DNA from: Peribacillus deserti
GTDB lineage: Bacteria > Bacillota > Bacilli > Bacillales > DSM-1321
Reading direction: 5' to 3'
NCBI RefSeq assembly: GCF_002863585.1
Contig: NZ_PGUY01000008.1
Location: 1 to 64,000, forward strand
Length of the DNA stretch: 64,000 bases
Shown here in pieces: positions 28,683 to 36,990 of the stretch (the first letter of the stretch is position 1; every line of letters starts with the position of its first letter). The notes under the pieces were generated by a model that had not been told where the DNA came from, made no database searches, and saw nothing but the letters and a program-made list of their open reading frames with translations. The position numbers were made by a program, and so were the translations under genes.

Positions 28683-29335
28683 TTGTTAGGATCATACATT
28701 TTCACTGATGAAGGAATCACTCTATTTCTGCTGGATTTCTTACGTTCTTTTGTATTTTTCTTTTCCCCTTCAGTCTTTTTCTTCTCACCGTCTGCCCTCT
28801 TCTTTTTATCTTTTTTACCGTCTGTCAGCCCTTCCAATTTCTTAACTGCTATATCGAATTCCTTCTCTGTCATTTGTTTTGTCGCTAACATTGAACATAG
28901 TAGGGCATACGCTATTGCAGTTGTATCAACCTGGACGTTTAAGTTTACATCCACATCGGAATTTCCACTATGGCTGACTTGTGATTGGGCATTGGTGTGA
29001 ATGTCCTGGATGAACTCTGCCTGCTGGCTGTTATCGTTGTCACTGTCTTGTCGGTTCCTGCTATCTGTTACCTGATCCAATCTGTTCTCTGAACTGCTTT
29101 TCTGATCCTGGCTGGTATTAATTTCGAAGTTTATCCGGTTTTGGCTTACATTGGCACTGTTTCCATGATCGTCTGGCCTGTGGTCATCTGGTACATTGTC
29201 GTCTGGATGGTGATGTTGAATTTCGCCAAAACGATTCTTGCCCCAGCCCTCGCCATGAGTACCGTGAGAAAATCTTCCGTAGTTCGCTGGTCTTCTGAAC
29301 GGAAAGAAGAATCCTCTCTGGTTATAGTTTTCCAT
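28673..29335 (-). CDS. Disordered His/Asp/Asn-rich protein with basic tail, possible spore-surface protein
   Basis: From the ATG at 29335 (AGAAGGTT upstream) this is 220 residues. It has an aromatic/Arg/Gly N-terminus, a His/Asp stretch near 45-58 (HHHPDDNVPDDH), an Asn/Gln/Ser/Asp-rich middle, then HSGNSDVDVNLNVQVD near 126-141 followed by a helical segment AIAYALLCSMLATKQMTEKEF. The last 50 residues are very Lys/Glu-rich. The middle motif S-G-N-x-x-V-D-x5-V-D also occurs in the next gene, so the two are related. The composition resembles coat or exosporium proteins, but no family was recognised. The two genes read the same way, 66 bases apart. Confidence 0.65.
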   Translation of the reverse strand: MENYNQRGFFFPFRRPANYGRFSHGTHGEGWGKNRFGEIQHHHPDDNVPDDHRPDDHGNSANVSQNRINFEINTSQDQKSSSENRLDQVTDSRNRQDSDNDNSQQAEFIQDIHTNAQSQVSHSGNSDVDVNLNVQVDTTAIAYALLCSMLATKQMTEKEFDIAVKKLEGLTDGKKDKKKRADGEKKKTEGEKKNTKERKKSSRNRVIPSSVKMYDPNKRG

Positions 29336-29401
29336 AACCTTCTCTCCCATTATATAGTGGTTTAGGCGGGATAAGGTAGCCCTCTCCCGCCTGAAGTAAG
29401 A

Positions 29402-29839
29402 TTAGTCCTGCTCTTGATCCTGATTTTGATCCTGGTCTTGATCTGATTCTGCATCAGAATCTGCTCTAGACCTTACCCTTGAATTAGAATCGGAATCCAC
29501 ATTGATATCTATGCAGAAATCAACTCGAGCGTTACCGCTGTTCACAACTTTTGAATCAGCATCTGAATTACTTTTGTTGTTATTTACAAGGTCATTTTCA
29601 TTATCGTTGTCATTATCATTATCGTTTCGAACATCAACATCGTTACGGACGTCTGTTTCAACATCGGAGCGGTTACTTAAATCGTTATCTAATTCAAATT
29701 CAACATCCGAATCTGCATCAGACCGGCTGTTAGAATCGGAGCCGCCGCTGTTTCCACCATACCCATTTCCACTGCCATATCCTCGGTTGTTATTCCTGCT
29801 GCCCCAGCCGTTTCTTCCATTGTTAAACCAAATTGACAT
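29402..29839 (-). CDS. Disordered Asp/Asn/Ser-rich acidic protein, partner of the previous gene
   Basis: From the ATG at 29839, after GGGAGGCAGC, this is 145 residues. The first 35 residues are Gly/Asn/Arg-rich (WFNNGRNGWGS then YGSGNGYGGNSGG). The rest is dominated by Asp, Asn and Ser, including a run of alternating Asp-Asn near residue 75, and ends in repeated Asp-Gln. It carries NSGNARVDFCIDINVD, matching the core of the neighbouring protein. The extreme acidity suggests an extracellular or spore-surface structural role, or cation binding, but this is inference. A coat protein resembling the CotX group was considered and the motif does not match. Confidence 0.65.
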   Translation of the reverse strand: MSIWFNNGRNGWGSRNNNRGYGSGNGYGGNSGGSDSNSRSDADSDVEFELDNDLSNRSDVETDVRNDVDVRNDNDNDNDNENDLVNNNKSNSDADSKVVNSGNARVDFCIDINVDSDSNSRVRSRADSDAESDQDQDQNQDQEQD

Positions 29840-29993
29840 TTTGCTGCCTCCCTTCGCTCTATCTAAGACTAATGTATTCATTTCCACTAAAAAGGAATGG
29901 ACAATTTTCCTAGGTCAGGTATGGAATTTAGGTTTTTTTTTCATATCAATAGCCCCAATTTCATTATTTAGCGTTTTCCACTTTTGAAAGAAC

Positions 29994-30018
29994 GTTTTAT
30001 CTAAGTACTAAAGGGTAC
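29994..30018 (+). promoter_or_regulatory. Sigma-B promoter
   Basis: GTTTTA and GGGTAC are separated by 13 bases, 34 bases upstream of the start codon of the 38-residue protein. It fits GTTTAA-N12-14-GGGWAW closely. Confidence 0.6.
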
Positions 30019-30051
30019 ATAAATATAGACATACTTAAGGAGGGGTTTAGC

Positions 30052-30168
30052 ATGACCACAAACAATAACAACCAGAATGATTCAGCCGAACAAAAAAAGA
30101 AGGAAGAGCACAACCAGGATGTCAGCCCTCAGCGGGATCCTGATAAAAATGATAAAAACGCTCACTAA
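30052..30168 (+). CDS. Small hydrophilic stress-type protein (38 residues)
   Basis: The ATG is preceded by AAGGAGGGG. The protein is almost entirely Asn, Gln, Asp, Glu, Lys and His (KKKEEHNQDVSPQRDPDKN), with no hydrophobic core, so it is intrinsically disordered. A sigma-B promoter upstream and a strong terminator downstream make it a convincing monocistronic general-stress gene. The family was not recognised. Confidence 0.65.
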   Translation: MTTNNNNQNDSAEQKKKEEHNQDVSPQRDPDKNDKNAH

Positions 30169-30180
30169 CAACACTATAAA

Positions 30181-30217
30181 AAAGCTTGGACCTCCGCTGA
30201 ACGGGGGTCCAAGCTTT
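30181..30217 (+). terminator. Strong terminator after the 38-residue protein gene
   Basis: AAAGCTTGGACC and GGTCCAAGCTTT form a 12-base perfect stem. A mutated copy of the same hairpin and its downstream flank occurs at 32094-32130. Confidence 0.85.
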
Positions 30218-30480
30218 CTTTATAATATGCTGCCGCTGAACTTATGTTCGTTGCTCTCGCTTGGATAAGCAAAGGCTATTTTAGACAGCATGAACCTGAG
30301 AACTGGAGCCCAAGCTGATTTTACTGTACTGCTGCGGATCTTAAATTCATTTCTCTCGCTGAAAGCATAAGCCCTTTCACATGAGCATACCTCCAAAAAA
30401 ACACAAACTCCAACGGATAAGCATACAAATCACCAGGATCACCCTAAAAACCTAAAAACATAAGCCAATAAATTCAAAAT
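30181..30480 (+). repeat. Left member of a duplicated intergenic block flanking the IS110 element
   Basis: The hairpin, the following GCTGCCGC-type stretch with CTTATGTTCGTT, and later pieces such as AACGGATAAGCATACAA and TCACCAGGATCA recur in the same order at 32094-32350. Here the TAAGCATAA motif is mostly degraded. Copies remain at about 30259, 30363, 30382 and 30417. Confidence 0.65.
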
Positions 30481-30508
30481 GATTAACAGAACAAAACATA
30501 CTAAGATT

Positions 30509-30542
30509 AGTAGTGCAGACCAAGGCATTGGTTAGCACTACT
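30509..30542 (+). terminator. Strong hairpin upstream of the IS110 transposase
   Basis: AGTAGTGC-AG-ACCAA and TTGGT-TA-GCACTACT form a long stem followed by ATTTTTTA. It may be a terminator that shields the element, or part of the element's non-coding end. Confidence 0.6.
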
Positions 30543-30544
30543 AT

Positions 30545-31899
30545 TTTTTATATAGTAGAAGTGGAGAAGAGGTCGGGGTACTTTTTGGGTCTGAGAATCC
30601 GTCAACAAAACTGACCTACTTCACTTATCTTATTTGAATCAGGTTTGAGTATGTTGGATCCTTGAGATCGTGTATAAGAAATTGGAATCGATAAGAGTAT
30701 GGTGAAGCGTCCAATACGTTTAGGGGGATCAGTATGAAACATGTAATTGCATTTGATGTAAGTATGGGAAAGAGTTATATGGTCATTTATAATGCACTAA
30801 AAAAATGTGTTTTTGAAGGCGAAATAAAACACACCAGACCAGATTTTGAAAGATTAAAGGGCATGATAAATGAGCTGATACAAGCTTATAATGAACAGCC
30901 ACATATTGTGTTTGAATCAACAGGGGTTTATTCGAGGCAACTGGAGCGTTTCATGGCTGAAAACACCTTCGTATACTGTGTATTGAATCCACTGGAAGCA
31001 AAGCTCCAATGTGACTCCTTGCGGATTCATAAAACAGATAAAAGTGATGCCCATCAGCTGGCTCTCACCCACTTTTCAGCGGAAAGAATAGAGAAGGTCG
31101 GTACGGATGATCTATTCCAGCAGCTGAAGTCGCTTTCCCGATTTTATAGTGAACTTGACGATGAACTTACCGTAACCCGTGGCCGGATGCATAAAGTAAT
31201 CCAGTTGACCTTTCCGGAATTAGAAAAGTTATTTACAAGCAAATCAGGTCTATTTCTAAATGTTGTCCAATTGTTTCCGCATCCGGATCTTGTCCAGGGA
31301 CTCTCAAGAACGGTAATCAAGAATAGAATCCGTGCAAATACTAATAAAAAAATATCAACTACAATGGCTGAGAAGAAAGCGATGCAACTAATGGAAGCAG
31401 CTGATCAGTCCTACCCTGCCGTTTCTTTAAAGGATGTCTTGTGCGAACAGTTGCGCTCATATGCCAGGCGTTACCAGGAACTCCTTCTCTTGAAGAATCA
31501 GTGTATCGAAGATATGGTTAGGCTGGTTGAAGATCGCAAAGAGTATAAGATACTTCTTAGTATCCCGGGGATAGGCCCCAATACAGCCGTAAGTATGTTA
31601 GCTGAAATTGGTGACATTAGCCGTTTCAAAAATAATAAGCAGTTAAACGCCTATACTGGCATTGATATCCGCCGTTATCAATCCGGAAAAACTTTCTTCA
31701 AGGATAAGATCAATAAACGAGGAAATAACGTTTTGGCAACAATCATTTTGTGGAGTACTACGACAAATTAAAAACGCAACCTTATAACAAATGTCATAAA
31801 GTTGCGTCCATCGCCTGTGTGAATAAGCTTTTGAAGAACATCTTCTATCTTATTACACACAATATGAACTATGACTACAGGTTGGCCACCAAATCATAG
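30545..31899 (+). mobile_element. IS110-family insertion sequence remnant
   Basis: The coding part is the broken transposase at 30734-31899. The left 190 bases (30545-30733) are non-coding and contain long-range complementary pieces (AAGTG with CACTT, AGGTC with GACCT). This is the location where IS110 elements encode their bridge RNA. Exact ends cannot be fixed because this family makes no terminal inverted repeats or target duplication. Confidence 0.7.
30734..31899 (+). pseudogene. IS110-family transposase, frameshifted with internal deletion
   Basis: The N-terminal DEDD RuvC-like domain is intact, with IAFDVSMGKSY, VFESTGVY and HKTDKSDAHQLAL. The C-terminal Tnp-20 domain starts at LLSIPGIGPNTAVSMLAEIGD and should continue through the catalytic serine region. 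The frame instead ends at TAA 31769-31771 after ATIILWSTTTN. A shifted frame resumes as EYYDKLKTQPYNKCHKVA and IACVNKLLKNIFYL to a stop at 31897. About 15 conserved residues between the two parts are missing, so this is a deletion plus a frame change. The enzyme is probably inactive. The ATG follows AGGGGGATC. Confidence 0.85.
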
Positions 31900-32093
31900 T
31901 TTTTTACATAATACCATAAAGAATTGGTCTAGTAAAAAAAAGCATTTTTAACTAGGCCTATTTGGCGTTCAAATTAATAAAGAATCGCCTCTTTGACTCA
32001 TCAATAGTAAATAGAATACCGAGTAATCATATAAAAAGTATTGACTAATCGTAAGAAAAAGTACCAAGAATACAATTAGGATATACCTATAAA

Positions 32094-32350
32094 AAAGCTT
32101 GGACCTCCGCTGAACAGTGGGCCAAGCTTTCAATAATGTGCCGCCGCCGATCTTATGTTCGTTTTCTCTTGCTGGAATAAGCATAAGCCCTTCCAGATAA
32201 GCATAAACCTCTCCAAATAAGCATAAAATCCAACGGATAAGCATACAAGTCACCAGGATCAGCATAAAACTTAAATACAAAGCATAAAGAAGGAAAACTT
32301 AAGCATACAAGCCATAAACATAAGCATAAAATCAGGAAACATAAGCATAA
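32094..32350 (+). repeat. Right member of the duplicated block, with TAAGCATAA array 2
   Basis: A variant of the hairpin at 30181 begins the block (32094-32130). It is followed by nine to ten TAAGCATAA-type motifs at about 32178, 32198, 32218, 32238, 32259, 32279, 32299, 32320 and 32341. Spacing is 20-21 bases. An open frame on the opposite strand (31969-32280) is a by-product of the repeat. Confidence 0.75.
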
Positions 32351-32485
32351 GACCTTTCAAGGGAACGAAAAATCGACCAAAACCCTTACAACCCGTTTAA
32401 AACTCAATATTCCACTGCCCTTTTTAATAGCCGGAATAAAAAAATAATATAATTTGGCTATTTATCCTGATAAATAAGCTAATTT

Positions 32486-32750
32486 TTCACGAAAAACACT
32501 CTCTGGGAGGCAGGAACTCCAAAAGGTGCGTATGAAGGCACCGCTTTCCGCTTTTCTGTCTATCTGTCCAGCTGCGGACTGACACTTCGGTCATAGGCCG
32601 TTCGCCATCAAAAGGCAAAAGCGGCCTTTCACGGCCGCTCTTCTTATCCCTTTCAGGTGTCTGACTTTCTAACCATTTTCGTTTTAGAACGGGTTTCTTC
32701 ATCACGGTTCTTTTTAGAAAGAGTTCCTTGAAAGTCACCATTCTCCGCTT
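32486..32750 (-). repeat. Dispersed MITE-like repeat, copy E (minus orientation)
   Basis: Read on the minus strand it shows the shared landmarks GAAAAGCGGAGAA, GTCAGACACCTGA, TTTTGCCTTTTGATGGCGA, then GTGTCAGTCCGCAGCTGGAC and AGAAAAGCGGAAAGCGGTGC, in the same order as copies B and D. Confidence 0.7.
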
Positions 32751-32753
32751 TTC

Positions 32754-34196
32754 TTATTTCATAGCCTCTACTTTATTTCGTACTTTTTCTATGCTGGCCA
32801 TTTTGTTATCCCAGCATTTTTGGCTTAAATCGACCGGATATTCCTGCGGATTCATAGTCCTGAGGTATTCTTCCCACAGATATCCTAAATTTTTTTGAGA
32901 GAAAGATTGGATTTCTTGGATATCCGGCAGCTCGTACACGTATTCTCCATCCACAAAGATATCGTGATGGAGCTGTTTGGCTTCAAAATCTTCTACATAC
33001 TTAGAGATATACGTATGGACCGGATGGAACATTTTAATCCGCTCTTCTTGTTCTGGTTTTTCAGTGGATAATGTAATATAATCGCCTTCTGATTTTCTAG
33101 TTTTCCGGTTGATAATTCTGTATACATCCTTAATTCCCGGAGTGGTTACTTTTTCGGGATTAGAAGAAATCTTGATTGTGTCGGTCATCCTGCCTTCGTT
33201 CTCAATGGAAACGAGCTTGTATACAGCACCAAGGGCAGCTTGTTCAAACGAGGTGATGAGCTTTGTGCCGATACCCCAGATATCGATTTTTGCCCCCTGG
33301 GCTTTAAGGTTAATGATTGTATATTCATCAAGATCACTTGAAGCAACAATTTTTGTATTCTTGAAACCAGCGTCATCCAGCATCTTCCGTGCTTCTTTTG
33401 ATAAATACGCCATGTCTCCGCTATCTAGTCTGATCGCCTTAAAGTTGATTTTATCCCCTAATTCTTTTGCTACTTTAATTGCATTGGGTACACCAGATCT
33501 CAGGGTATCATAGGTATCAACCAAGAACACACAATCTTTATGGCGCTGGGCATATTTATAAAAAGCGGTATAATCGTCCTGGTATGCCTGGACCATCGCA
33601 TGTGCATGAGTACCCGAAACAGGGATTCCAAACAGCTTTCCTGCCTTTACATTGCTTGTACCATTAAATCCGCCGATAAATGCAGCGCGGGTTCCCCATA
33701 ATGCAGCATCAAATTCATGTGCTCTTCTTGTGCCGAATTCTAATAAAACTTCATCGCCTGCAACATGCTTGATTCTCGCCGCTTTTGTGGCTATTAATGT
33801 TTGGTAGTTCACAATATTTAACAATGCTGTTTCGATTAATTGGGCTTCAGCCAGCGGAGCCTCAATGCGGAGCATTGGTTCGTTTCCAAAGACTAATTCT
33901 CCTTCTGCCATAGACCGCAGATTCCCTGTAAAACGGATGCTTTTAAGATAATCCAGAAAATTCTCTTCATAACCTAAACTTCGTAAGTATTCAAGATCGC
34001 TTTCTGAGAATCTAAATTCCTTTAAGAACTCAACGATCTTTTCCAGTCCGGCAAAAACACCAAAGCCATTCCCAAATGGCAGTTTACGGAAGTATAAATC
34101 AAATACTGCTCTTTTATTATGAATCCCATCTGCCCAATAGGTCTCTGCCATATTGATTTGATATAAATCGGTATGTAAAGCAAAACTATTATCCAA
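32754..34196 (-). CDS. pncB: Nicotinate phosphoribosyltransferase
   Basis: A 480-residue enzyme of NAD salvage that joins nicotinate to PRPP with ATP. The motifs are LHTDLYQINMAETYW at the N-terminus, FGTRRAHEFDAALWGTRAAFIGGF near residues 154-174, SGTHAHAMVQ with the active-site His near 194-203, and KAIRLDSGDMAYLS near 253-266. The length fits the Gram-positive long form. It starts at TTG after AGGCGGTG. A copy of the dispersed repeat abuts its 3' end. It feeds the pathway finished by nadE, 4.5 kb away. Confidence 0.93.
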   Translation of the reverse strand: MDNSFALHTDLYQINMAETYWADGIHNKRAVFDLYFRKLPFGNGFGVFAGLEKIVEFLKEFRFSESDLEYLRSLGYEENFLDYLKSIRFTGNLRSMAEGELVFGNEPMLRIEAPLAEAQLIETALLNIVNYQTLIATKAARIKHVAGDEVLLEFGTRRAHEFDAALWGTRAAFIGGFNGTSNVKAGKLFGIPVSGTHAHAMVQAYQDDYTAFYKYAQRHKDCVFLVDTYDTLRSGVPNAIKVAKELGDKINFKAIRLDSGDMAYLSKEARKMLDDAGFKNTKIVASSDLDEYTIINLKAQGAKIDIWGIGTKLITSFEQAALGAVYKLVSIENEGRMTDTIKISSNPEKVTTPGIKDVYRIINRKTRKSEGDYITLSTEKPEQEERIKMFHPVHTYISKYVEDFEAKQLHHDIFVDGEYVYELPDIQEIQSFSQKNLGYLWEEYLRTMNPQEYPVDLSQKCWDNKMASIEKVRNKVEAMK

Positions 34197-34602
34197 ATTC
34201 AGACACCGCCTGTTCTTTCAATAAATACTGGTTCTCTCTGTACTTACCCAAGCCATTTTCTGCTAATCCTTTTCAGAGTCAAATTCAGTTTCTTTCACTT
34301 AGGCCTTTTTTCAAAACTTGAGAACATGTTTTAACTTAATCTAATTAAAAGATTTGTCCAAGGTATTCTTACAAATTGTTCCCAGTAATGCACCCAGAGA
34401 TTCATAATCCTTTCTATATATAAACCACCTGCAGCCTAAACGATCGCCTGTTTTTGAAAATTGAAAAAGAATATCCTATTCAGTTATAGCAGAAAGAAGG
34501 CAAAGACAAAAATTATTAGCCCTGAGTTCATTCCTACAAATAAAAAAAACGTCCTCAAGTTAGGCGGGGTAAGAATATCCTCATGACAGCAGGAACATGC
34601 GC
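34197..34602. other. Intergenic stretch with no recognised feature
   Basis: AT-rich, with no frame carrying a ribosome binding site. It contains the pncB promoter side and the 3' flank of the 155-residue protein gene. Confidence 0.5.
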
Positions 34603-35070
34603 TTATTCCTTATTCGTTCCGACCTGCAGCTCCCTCTGTGCCAGCGTGAACCTTCCCATTACACTGCTTCCATACTCATCAACAATAGTGAAACTCCAGT
34701 GTTTGGTAATAGCCGTTTCGATGTCGCGGAGCCATGCTTTTCTCAATTTGACACTTTCCAGTGAGTCTTCTTTAAAGATTAAGTCCACTCCATCTATGAG
34801 TCCATATCGTAATTGCAAAAAATTCTTTAACCCTCTAATGGTCAAAAATTTAAATTCGTAGCCCTGTTCCACCGCAGTAATGCAATCACTTTTGTGTTCA
34901 GAAGCATATTGAAACAAGTATGCGGCATCATTTTCGTCAGCTCCCAGGCTGGTAATATGCGTCATGTTATTTTGCATTAAAGATCGTGAAAGCGATTGCT
35001 TAGAAATCCCCTTTGATAAAATACTTTCTATTTTGAGCCCCACTGGAAGCGGCAAACGTATGGTCCCCAT
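34603..35070 (-). CDS. Hypothetical protein (155 residues)
   Basis: Not recognised. From the ATG at 35070, after AAAAGGAGAAAGAG, the protein is soluble with mixed alpha/beta predicted character. The N-terminus VGLKIESILSKGISKQSLSRSLMQNN suggests a helical start. The middle FKFLTIRGLKNFLQLRYGLIDGVDLIF looks like a small beta-alpha unit. WSFTIVDEYGSSVMGRFTLAQ follows. No catalytic motif is visible. The longer frame to 35148 has no ribosome binding site. Confidence 0.6.
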   Translation of the reverse strand: MGTIRLPLPVGLKIESILSKGISKQSLSRSLMQNNMTHITSLGADENDAAYLFQYASEHKSDCITAVEQGYEFKFLTIRGLKNFLQLRYGLIDGVDLIFKEDSLESVKLRKAWLRDIETAITKHWSFTIVDEYGSSVMGRFTLAQRELQVGTNKE

Positions 35071-35140
35071 ACTCTTTCTCCTTTTATAGATTATGAATCT
35101 AGAAATCTCTTTATATGTAATAGGTTTAGACAACAAAAAA

Positions 35141-35193
35141 ACCCGCAAGGCAGCTGTACTCTGTTTTGTAACGGAGTCCTAGTCAGCTGCGGT
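35141..35193 (-). terminator. Complex terminator hairpin downstream of the DUF4062 gene unit
   Basis: On the minus strand CAGCTGC/GCAGCTG arms enclose a second smaller pairing (GACTC with GAGT). The outer GCGG/CCGC pair completes the stem, and a run of seven T follows. It overlaps the end of the microprotein gene. Confidence 0.6.
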
Positions 35194-35323
35194 GAGCAGG
35201 CTTGTTTAAGGCACCTAACAATCTCTGGCTATTTTTCACCAAACTATCCAGCTTTTGATCTGAAGCTGCCCTCGATAATTTTTTCGGTGTAGAAGCCACT
35301 AAGACGGATTTATTCTTTTTCAA
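35183..35323 (-). CDS. Basic microprotein coupled to the DUF4062 gene (46 residues)
   Basis: It starts at TTG 35323, seven to eight bases after GGAGG. The start lies inside the end of the DUF4062 gene, whose stop is at 35310, so translation is probably coupled. The product is basic and Ser/Leu/Lys-rich (MKKNKSVLVASTPKKLS, then SLVKNSQRLLGALNKP), likely one or two amphipathic helices. The family was not recognised. The combination of a good site, overlap and terminator placement argues that it is real. Confidence 0.5.
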   Translation of the reverse strand: MKKNKSVLVASTPKKLSRAASDQKLDSLVKNSQRLLGALNKPAHRS

Positions 35324-36506
35324 TATCCAACCCTCCAATTAAATCGGCTGCAAAATCTAAATAAATTCTCTCCTTCAGTATAGCAGAAAAAATCTCTTCT
35401 TGAAGAGCAGCCACTTCATTTGAAGACCAAAATTCTCGGAATGGGAAATGAGCGCACATGACCATTTCTCCAATTCTTTTCGTAAGATAAAGCTGGTGTT
35501 TCTCTTCATTAAAAAATAAATATTCTACTTCTCCGTCCAGGATATATGTTTTTGAAACATACGCATCCTCATCGTTCAGGAAAAACTCCTGCTTTGGTGT
35601 TATATTTCCATAGTGGGCCATGTACACCAGCTTGTTCCCTTTTCTTTTATATAAAGAAATGGCAGTACAATCACTAAAGGAAGCAATTTCCTCCCTTACA
35701 TAATACCCTTTTCGATTATAAATATTCGCACCTTTCAGAACTTGTGACAATTCTTTTAAAATAATATCGAGCTGGGGAATTCCTCCTTTAAAAGACCGGA
35801 TAAGCTGAAAAGAATAATCTTTGTACTTTTTCAGTTTAGGGGCAAGGTTCAGGCTTTCCTTTGTTTCATCTTCATTCTTTAAATATTCTATGCCCTTATG
35901 AAGGTAATTACTTAAGTAAATATTGACAGTCCTGCACAAATCATCAGCATTCGCGAGAACGATGTCATACAAAAATGGACAGTTTTGATCGACATCATAT
36001 AAAAACGCCCACACAAAGGGATCTACGTCTTTTATTCTCTTATACAGGTATTCCCGGGTCAGCTGTATTTCTTTTATAAGTGGTTCTACAATATCATAAA
36101 TATGACCGGGAAATCTGTAGAATTGTGACCGGAATTTATAAAGTTCCTCCGCTATTAACTGCTTTAAATCACTAAAATATAAGTTTTTAATCCAATCATT
36201 TACAAAAGGAAGTATTAATTTTTTTTCTTTTTTCGCATAGTGGAATTCGACATATGTGGCTGTAACCCGGGGATCCTTCTCTGTAAAGCTTCCGCTCTTT
36301 TCTGAAAGAAACAGGAGGAAAATATCACATTCTTTAACTTTATTTATGCACGTTTCAATTTTGTCCTGACCCCATACACCAAAATTCTCCTCAAATAGCA
36401 AAGGAAAATGACCAGCATTTGCCAGAGACTCCGCTAACTTCCTTCTTAATGGCTTTAGTTCATTTTCATAGGCTGAACTAATAAATATTTTAGTTCCTGT
36501 CTGCAT
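35310..36506 (-). CDS. DUF4062 (TIR-like) protein with unknown C-terminal sensor-like region
   Basis: From the ATG at 36506, after GGAGGTGGAG, this is 398 residues. The first 130 residues match the DUF4062/TIR-like fold: KIFISSAYENELKPLRRKLAESL, then WGQDKIETCINKVKECDIFLLFLSEKSG, then ATYVEFHYAKKEKKLILPFV, with a conserved-position Glu. DUF4062 domains usually precede STAND-type ATPases in signalling or defence proteins. Here no NTPase follows. The middle is helical and Lys/Leu-rich. The last 140 residues (CTAISLYKRKGNKLVYMAHYGN) look GAF-like. A defence or stress-signalling role is inference only. Confidence 0.7.
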   Translation of the reverse strand: MQTGTKIFISSAYENELKPLRRKLAESLANAGHFPLLFEENFGVWGQDKIETCINKVKECDIFLLFLSEKSGSFTEKDPRVTATYVEFHYAKKEKKLILPFVNDWIKNLYFSDLKQLIAEELYKFRSQFYRFPGHIYDIVEPLIKEIQLTREYLYKRIKDVDPFVWAFLYDVDQNCPFLYDIVLANADDLCRTVNIYLSNYLHKGIEYLKNEDETKESLNLAPKLKKYKDYSFQLIRSFKGGIPQLDIILKELSQVLKGANIYNRKGYYVREEIASFSDCTAISLYKRKGNKLVYMAHYGNITPKQEFFLNDEDAYVSKTYILDGEVEYLFFNEEKHQLYLTKRIGEMVMCAHFPFREFWSSNEVAALQEEIFSAILKERIYLDFAADLIGGLDIEKE

Positions 36507-36990
36507 AACTCCACCTCCACATTTTTCCACTTGGACGGTCTTACACGAAAGAACACAGGAGTAAAGCAAAGCTGGACTGAGCAGGGATAAAATTACTTTT
36601 TATTATTCTATTAAAGTTATGATTTCTCCTTGTTCCGGATGCACCTTTTATGTATTTTTCTGTAAAATGAGCTAAAGTGACTATGTTTTTCAGTCATATT
36701 AAGGCTAAAACAAGAGGTTTGTACCTCTCAAGCCCTACTCCCATAATTTTCATAAATTACTTTTATAGTAAAAGTTTTTAGATATCCATATACGTAATTA
36801 AAGGGATATACTTATTTACGGAATGCAGTTTGGAATATTGAATGTATGTTAGATGAGGCGATTTAATTGTTATGTAATAAAAAAAGAGCAATTTCAGCTG
36901 TGTGAAAGACTATCTACTCATTAAAATGCTATGTATGTTTGTATTCCAGAGGTATCAGCCTTCGAGTTAAATCAAGCTATTATTATAAAT
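36507..36990. other. Intergenic stretch upstream of the DUF4062 gene
   Basis: AT-rich DNA of about 480 bases. No frame with a ribosome binding site or clear hairpin was found before the repeat copy at 36991. Confidence 0.5.

Noticed and set aside
31969-32280. 103-codon minus-strand frame with hydrophobic segments
   Set aside because: It spans the phased 9-mer array and the duplicated hairpin, so it is a by-product of repeats.
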